Shown here one piece after another: positions 58,876 through 64,000 of a stretch of DNA of 64,000 bases. Source of the DNA: Mesotaenium endlicherianum (lineage: Eukaryota > Streptophyta > Zygnematophyceae > Zygnematales > Mesotaeniaceae); assembly GCA_009602735.1 (NCBI GenBank), contig WELA01011018.1, forward strand, positions 91,111 to 155,110, in the 5' to 3' direction. Below the pieces are notes generated by a model. It searched no databases, had not been told where the DNA came from, and saw nothing but the letters and a program-made list of their open reading frames with translations. Both the position numbers and the translations under genes were made by a program. How positions within the stretch are numbered: the first letter of the stretch is position 1; each line of letters begins with the position of its first letter.

Positions 58876-59560
58876 GGGTGGTGTGACCTTATTGGCTAGC
58901 CTACTCCATAATGATAAAGAAAATTGTACAAGTTGGCCCAGAATCTGCCACAAATTCAAAAATTTATAGCATCCACAGAACTGCTTCAAATCCAAAAATT
59001 TGAGTGCCACACGGACCGCGTTGGAAAACTCTACCAGGGCACTAAAATTGAGAGCATTCTAATCTCTGGATTGTTGTTGAGAGCTGAGAGAGTAGGCACT
59101 CCTCCAAATCTGTGCAGAAACTTCTGAGAATCATAAGTCCTTCTATGCTTCTCCAAATTCTGCAAAATAAGTCTCAAAATGAGCGCTGTTAGATGTTCTA
59201 CCAGAGTCCTGAGTTTCAAAGCATTCCAAGTTCAGGGGAGGGCACAATGTTGGAAGGCATATTCTGCCCTAACAATGCCAGCAGCCTGACCCCTTTCTAC
59301 TTAGAGCATCATATCTCTCTCACCAATGCTTCAAATTGAGCAAACTTGGACTCTAAATGACCGGCTACTCATGTACTACAGCCACATAAATTTTGAGAAT
59401 TTATTATGCTGAGACCTATCACCAATAGCAGTTTTAGTGTTCTGTCCAGAAACTGCAAGAAGAGAAGAGTGTCTAATGTCATTTTTTCCTCTTTCTTGTT
59501 TGTTGCAGGCTGCCTCCAAGGGGTCTTCTGCTGCTTCTTGATGGTGGCAGGCTGCCTCCC

Positions 59561-62500
59561 TCAAGTCTTTGGGCTTCTAGTAGAGAGACTTGGGGCTGGT
59601 CCAAGATGGGGGTTGGCGGCATGGAAGCGCTTCAACTTTCTCTGAACTTTGTCAAGGTAGTGCGCCGCCACCCAACTATTCTCCGAATCTGGATATCCTT
59701 TCCACTTGATCAAGTATTGCTGCTGTCTCCTGAAATTTCTCATAGCCACTATGTCTTCCACTTCGTACTCCAAATGATCATCCACTATTGTTGGGGCTGG
59801 TGGGGTTGTCACACGTCCTGGGAACTTGTTGTCGGGTTGCACATATGGCTTGAAGAGGGAAGCGTGGAATACGGGGTCGATGTGCATAGTCTGGGGAAGT
59901 TCTAGCTTGAAAGCAACGGGGTTGACTTGCTGGATAATCTTGAAGGGTCCCAAATACTTGGGAGAGAACTTGCTGCCGGCAGGCCTGTTGTTCAGGGAAA
60001 TGTTCTTGGATGATAGTAACACGTTGTCACCCACTCTGTACGTAATTTCTCTTCTGGATCTGTTCGCCACTCTTGCTTGAGCATCTTGCGCGTGTTGTAG
60101 AGCTTTCTTCGCTGCTGTAAGGGCTGCTTCTAATGTCTCCATAAAATCTGTGGCTGCAGGTACTTCATCATGGCCAGCCGTGAAGCTCAGCGGCGTGGTT
60201 GGATGGAAGCCATAGTTGAGGAAGAATGGGGACTCTTGGGTAGAGGCTTGCGTTGTGTTGTTGTAGGCAAATTCCAGGGGGGTCAAGTACATGTCCCAAT
60301 CTTGCTCCAGAGTAGACACGTAGGCCTTTAAAGAGGTCTTTGGGGTACGATTCATACNATTCATACGCTCGTTTTGCCCATCTGATTGTGGGTGGTAGGC
60401 GGTAGACATATCTAGCGATGTACCCAAGTTCTTGAAGAGATTTTTCCGGAAATAGCTTGTGAATATTGGGTCTCTATCTGACACAATTCTTGATGGTAGT
60501 CCATGGAGTCGGAAGATGTTGTCAAAGATGAGTCTTGCAAGTTGTGGTGCTGTAGCCTTAGTCGTCGTGGGAATAAAATGAGCCATCTTGGTAAGTCTGT
60601 CCACCACCGTGAGTATTGCATTATGGCCTCGAGGTGTCACGGGCAGGTCCACGATAAGGTCCATTGAGATGTCGGTCCATTGTCTTTCGGGGATTGGTAG
60701 TGGTTGGAGGAGTCCTCCCGCCTTTTGTGATGATGGCTTGATTCTTTGGCATGTGTCACAGCTCCTGCAATATTCCTTGACTTGCTTACACATGCCTAAC
60801 CAACAATAAGTCCTAGCTAGAACGCCCGTGGTCCTTAGGATTCCAAAGTGTCCTCCAAGAGGGTTGTCGTGTGCTTCTCGTAGAAGCAAGAGCCGGAGGT
60901 CTAAGTCATTAGGAACACATCTCTGGCCCGTATCTTGCCTCACGCAATAATTGCCTTCTTGCTTCTTGTATGGGTCCAAGGCTGCTTCTCCGTTCTTGTA
61001 GTAAGGGTCTCTTTCATAGGCGGCTGAAAATCGAGCTTCCAGATCTATCTTCAGGGATGTCATCACTGCGTTTAACTGCAATCTTGAGAGGGGGTCAGCC
61101 GGGTTTGTCTTGCCAGGCTGAAACTGAATCGTGATGTTGTATTGTTGCAAGTATCCGCTCCATCTTGCTTGTCTCCTTGAGAGATACGGCTGCGTCTGGA
61201 GGTGCTTTAACGCCTCGTGGTCCGTGGTGACCAGTACCTTGCGTCCTTCAACGTAGCAGCGCCAAACCTTCAAGGCATGTACAATCGCCAATGCCTCTCG
61301 CTCCGTGGTTGTATAATTTTGCTCGGCTGGATTTAGCTTCCTTGACTCGTAGGCGATGGGCTGCAGTCCCTTGCCTTGGTCTTGAAGCAGGATTGCTCCT
61401 ATTGCATAGGAAGATGCATCGGTGATGACGTGGAAGGGCCAATCTGGGTTTGGACTTGGGAGTGTGAGCACCGGGGATGTGGTCAATCTTCGCTTTAACT
61501 CTTGAAATGCCTCTTCCTCTTTCTCGGTCCATGTATATAGCCTGTCCTTCTTGAGTAGATCTGTCAGGGGGGCTGCTATGTGCGAGAAGCCTTGGATGAA
61601 TTTTCTGTACCAATTGGCAAATCCCAAGAATGACTGGAGTTCTTTCTTGGTCGTGGGGGTTGGCCATTCCTCCACCACCGTGGTCTTCTTGGGGTCTATC
61701 TTGATGCCATCAGCAGTCACGTGGAGACCTAGGAACTCCACTTCTTGTTTGGCAAACTCGCATTTTGACTCCTTCGCAAACAGCTTGTTTTGCTTCAATA
61801 CTTCAAGGACTTCTTTCAAGTGTCTCGCATGCTCTTCAAGGGTCTTGCTGTAGATAAGGATGTCATCGATGAATACCACCACAAATCTGTCCAACATGGG
61901 CTGAAATATGGTGTTCATCATAGTCATGAAAGTTGCTGGCGCGTTGGTGAGTCCAAATGGCAGGACCATGAACTCAAAATGTCCATATCTTGTCCTGAAT
62001 GCCGTCTTCTCTATGTCCGGTTCTGCGATGCGAATCTGGTGGTAGCCGCTCCGTAAGTCAATCTTCGTGAAGTACTTGGCTCCAACCAGCCGGTCCATGA
62101 GCTCATCCATGCGCGGCAGCGGGTATCGATTCTTGATGGTGATCTTGTTGAGGGCGCGATAGTCCACACACATCCTCAAGGTACCATCTTTCTTCTTGAC
62201 AAATAGCACCGGGGCTCCAAATGGCGACTTGCTAGGTCGAATGAAGCCATGCTCCAGTAGCTCCTTGATTTGCTTCTTGACTTCGTCTAGCTCCGTGTAT
62301 GACATTTTGAACGTAGGCCGAGAGATGGGCTTGCTTCCGGGCTCCAACTCTATCTTGTGGTCTACGAATCTTTTGGGGGGTAGGCCCTTGGGCAATTCCG
62401 GGGAGAACACTTCTTTGTAGTCCTCAAAGACTTCTTGTATCTCCTTGGGAACGGGGCTGCCTTCTTGACTCTCGATGTCTTTCTTGATGTCTTTTGGCGT

Positions 62501-63154
62501 GATCAAGGCCAAAAGAAGCTCGTGTCCCTTCCTCACAAGTCTCTTGAGTTGGAGGGCGGACAATAGTATCTCGTGTGCCGGCTTCTGGATGTCTTGGGTC
62601 TGGATATTCTGGATTGCGCGCAAAATACAGATTCTTGAAGTGATGTCATTCTTGATCTTGATAGTACCGGTCCTCCAATCAACTTGGGGGTTGTGCTTGG
62701 TCAACCAAGGCGTCCCTAGGATGACGTCGTACTTGCCCAATTGCATGGGGGAGAACACTACTCTATCCTTGAAGGACTTGATAGAGAGTGCCAAGGGGTA
62801 CGTCTTCTTGGAAGGGGTAGTATAGGAGAATCCATCGGGCATCATAATCTCCTCGTCGTGGTCAAGAGTTCGCATAGTAATACCGTGCTTGGTGGCAAAA
62901 TCTGCAGCAATGAAGTTGCCTTGAGCTCCGCTATCCACCAAGATGTGGACCTTCTCTCCTCCAAGGTAACCTCTCAAACTCATTGGGGCTGGAACGTCGT
63001 CTTCAACGGGGGTCTCCACCTCACTTGGCGTGTTGCCTTCTCGTGAAGTGGGTCTTGGGGTGGTAGGCTCCTGGCCTACCGGCGCTGTCCGTTTTTTGAC
63101 AACTTTTTGGGGCATGAAAGTGCACGATGGCCCTTTTCCTTGCAATAGAAGCAT
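59561..63154 (-). CDS. Pol polyprotein of element K
   Basis: Open for 1197 residues, with one undetermined residue at an isolated N. Protease [14 protein letters not shown] near residue 73. RT with [40 protein letters not shown] and FIDDILIYS. RNase H with [16 protein letters not shown] and [10 protein letters not shown]. Integrase with [11 protein letters not shown]-x2-[20 protein letters not shown] and [18 protein letters not shown] block [21 protein letters not shown]. Chromodomain at the C-terminus ([32 protein letters not shown]). A typical plant-type chromovirus Pol in order and length. Confidence 0.93.
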   Translation of the reverse strand: MLLLQGKGPSCTFMPQKVVKKRTAPVGQEPTTPRPTSREGNTPSEVETPVEDDVPAPMSLRGYLGGEKVHILVDSGAQGNFIAADFATKHGITMRTLDHDEEIMMPDGFSYTTPSKKTYPLALSIKSFKDRVVFSPMQLGKYDVILGTPWLTKHNPQVDWRTGTIKIKNDITSRICILRAIQNIQTQDIQKPAHEILLSALQLKRLVRKGHELLLALITPKDIKKDIESQEGSPVPKEIQEVFEDYKEVFSPELPKGLPPKRFVDHKIELEPGSKPISRPTFKMSYTELDEVKKQIKELLEHGFIRPSKSPFGAPVLFVKKKDGTLRMCVDYRALNKITIKNRYPLPRMDELMDRLVGAKYFTKIDLRSGYHQIRIAEPDIEKTAFRTRYGHFEFMVLPFGLTNAPATFMTMMNTIFQPMLDRFVVVFIDDILIYSKTLEEHARHLKEVLEVLKQNKLFAKESKCEFAKQEVEFLGLHVTADGIKIDPKKTTVVEEWPTPTTKKELQSFLGFANWYRKFIQGFSHIAAPLTDLLKKDRLYTWTEKEEEAFQELKRRLTTSPVLTLPSPNPDWPFHVITDASSYAIGAILLQDQGKGLQPIAYESRKLNPAEQNYTTTEREALAIVHALKVWRCYVEGRKVLVTTDHEALKHLQTQPYLSRRQARWSGYLQQYNITIQFQPGKTNPADPLSRLQLNAVMTSLKIDLEARFSAAYERDPYYKNGEAALDPYKKQEGNYCVRQDTGQRCVPNDLDLRLLLLREAHDNPLGGHFGILRTTGVLARTYCWLGMCKQVKEYCRSCDTCQRIKPSSQKAGGLLQPLPIPERQWTDISMDLIVDLPVTPRGHNAILTVVDRLTKMAHFIPTTTKATAPQLARLIFDNIFRLHGLPSRIVSDRDPIFTSYFRKNLFKNLGTSLDMSTAYHPQSDGQNERMNXMNRTPKTSLKAYVSTLEQDWDMYLTPLEFAYNNTTQASTQESPFFLNYGFHPTTPLSFTAGHDEVPAATDFMETLEAALTAAKKALQHAQDAQARVANRSRREITYRVGDNVLLSSKNISLNNRPAGSKFSPKYLGPFKIIQQVNPVAFKLELPQTMHIDPVFHASLFKPYVQPDNKFPGRVTTPPAPTIVDDHLEYEVEDIVAMRNFRRQQQYLIKWKGYPDSENSWVAAHYLDKVQRKLKRFHAANPHLGPAPSLSTRSPKT

Positions 63155-63993
63155 AGTCCAGCCGTCATGAGAGCTTCTTTTTCAGCCGGGGAGAGTCTTG
63201 CTTTCACTCCTTGCTGGTTTCTTGCATCATAAGTGTCATTGGAGGGTCTTCCACTCTTCCGGGCAGCCGCGGGGTCCCTTTTAATAACTCCGATTTCCAT
63301 GGGTGTGGGTCCAGATTCGGATGTGGAAGGGGCTGCGTACACCCGCGTCGTCGGTACCCGTGAAGATGAAGGCACGGAGTGCTTGAAATCCAAGGTATCC
63401 ACCTTTTGGGCCACTTCAATGATCTTTGAGAAGTCCGTCAAGTCGCGTAACTCCACTTCCTTTGCCACCTTGGGTTTGAGGCCAAAGATGTAACGGTCAA
63501 TCTTCTCCTCGAGAGACATGTTGGGGATCTCAAGAGTGAGGGCGTGAAATCTGGATGTATACTCTTGAACGGACGTCGTTTGCTTGAGATGGTGGAGCTT
63601 TCCTCGGGCAATCTTCTCCGCATTGATGGGCATGAATTGCTTCTTGAGGGCCTCACGAAAATCTGCCCATCTTGCATATGATGGTGGGGGCTCTTGGCCG
63701 AGCATGGGGTGCGCCATAGCTTGATATATAGCCGCTTGATAGTTACGCCACCATGATGTTGCTGCTCCTCTAAGTAAGGTAACGGCAAAGGGAACGTAGT
63801 CCTCCTCGGGTACTTCAAGGAACGCGAGGTACGTCTCCACTTGGTAGAGCCATAAATTCAGGTTGGCACCTTTCCCGGGGTTGAAAGTGTCGGGTTTGCC
63901 GGGCTTGATGAGTTTCCTTGCTCTCGTTGGCTCTTGTGGAGGCGCTTGAGCCGGGGCTGGATTTTGAGCATTGCTCGCAATAGGGGCAACCAT
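63076..63993 (-). CDS. Gag of element K
   Basis: Open for 305 residues from an ATG seven bases inside the window edge; this may be the true start or the frame may continue outside. It has the gag core ([68 protein letters not shown]) and a zinc knuckle [14 protein letters not shown] near the C-terminus. It overlaps the pol frame by 79 bases. Confidence 0.9.
   Translation of the reverse strand: MVAPIASNAQNPAPAQAPPQEPTRARKLIKPGKPDTFNPGKGANLNLWLYQVETYLAFLEVPEEDYVPFAVTLLRGAATSWWRNYQAAIYQAMAHPMLGQEPPPSYARWADFREALKKQFMPINAEKIARGKLHHLKQTTSVQEYTSRFHALTLEIPNMSLEEKIDRYIFGLKPKVAKEVELRDLTDFSKIIEVAQKVDTLDFKHSVPSSSRVPTTRVYAAPSTSESGPTPMEIGVIKRDPAAARKSGRPSNDTYDARNQQGVKARLSPAEKEALMTAGLCFYCKEKGHRALSCPKKLSKNGQRR
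63091..63097 (-). promoter_or_regulatory. Probable -1 frameshift site between gag and pol (element K)
   Basis: On the minus strand AAAAAAC, read in the gag frame as A AAA AAC, one of the most efficient -1 slippery heptamers known. The gag stop follows 12 bases later, and the pol frame is -1 and open here. Confidence 0.75.
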
Positions 63994-64000
63994 GGCAGCC

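Larger units (their letters stand above)
58130..64000 (-). mobile_element. Element K: chromovirus with open gag and pol, runs off the window
   Basis: On the minus strand: gag, pol with chromodomain, a ~850-bp 3' untranslated stretch, a polypurine tract and the 3' LTR. gag and pol appear whole in the part seen. The 5' LTR lies beyond the right edge, so age cannot be judged from LTRs. Family differs from A-D, H and J. Confidence 0.88.

Noticed and set aside
1-64000. tRNA, rRNA or other RNA genes
   Set aside because: No cloverleaf or rRNA-like stretch was recognised; tRNA-like matches are only the primer-binding sites of the LTR elements.

Overview
The window looks like nuclear DNA of a plant-lineage (streptophyte) eukaryote. 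At the left end is one multi-exon host gene with a plastid-type N-terminus, encoding a plastid/chlamydial-type ATP/ADP carrier. Most of the remainder is LTR retrotransposons stacked inside one another. A charophyte alga such as Chara would fit: the host gene is plant-like, the DNA is dominated by Ty3/gypsy and Copia elements, and cytosine-methyltransferase-bearing gypsy elements have been reported in charophytes (Klebsormidium). The genus cannot be fixed from the sequence alone.

Layout. 63-4434 (minus): six-exon ATP/ADP carrier gene with a 99-N assembly gap in its last intron. 4435-5801: upstream flank without a recognised gene. 5802-7272: two ~290-bp direct repeats that look like LTRs of the next element. 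6983-22931 (minus): element H, an old broken Ty3/gypsy relic whose parts read gag, protease, C5 DNA methyltransferase, RT, RNase H, integrase, PHD finger. It is split by element A. 8598-17180 (plus): element A, a chromovirus with matching 719-bp LTRs and a GAGGA target duplication. 22932-53069: a pile of the same chromovirus family. Fragment F is followed by element C (plus), interrupted by element B (minus), which is itself interrupted by a Copia element (minus). Then come element D (plus), whose gag and pol are open throughout, and fragment E. 53070 to about 55400 (minus): 5' part of another gypsy family, element J. 55167-55268: a 51-bp tandem duplication. 56664-58038 (plus): a decayed cytosine-5 methyltransferase locus of a different type from the one in H. 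58130-64000 (minus): element K, a further chromovirus with open gag and pol, running off the right edge.

Main biological points. (1) H combines a DNA methyltransferase (a chromatin writer) with a PHD finger (a chromatin reader) placed where chromoviruses carry a chromodomain. (2) The A/B/C/D/E/F chromovirus family carries an extra ORF between pol and the 3' LTR, seen in six copies. It has a charged coiled-coil N-terminus and a conserved central domain I do not recognise. A conserved 16-bp palindrome plus a purine tract lies between pol and this ORF. (3) The D family and the K family both have gag and pol in different frames overlapping at a canonical -1 slippery heptamer. (4) Elements A and D share a ~750-bp nearly identical stretch although they differ more elsewhere, which suggests gene conversion. 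All retroelements are described here as fossils.
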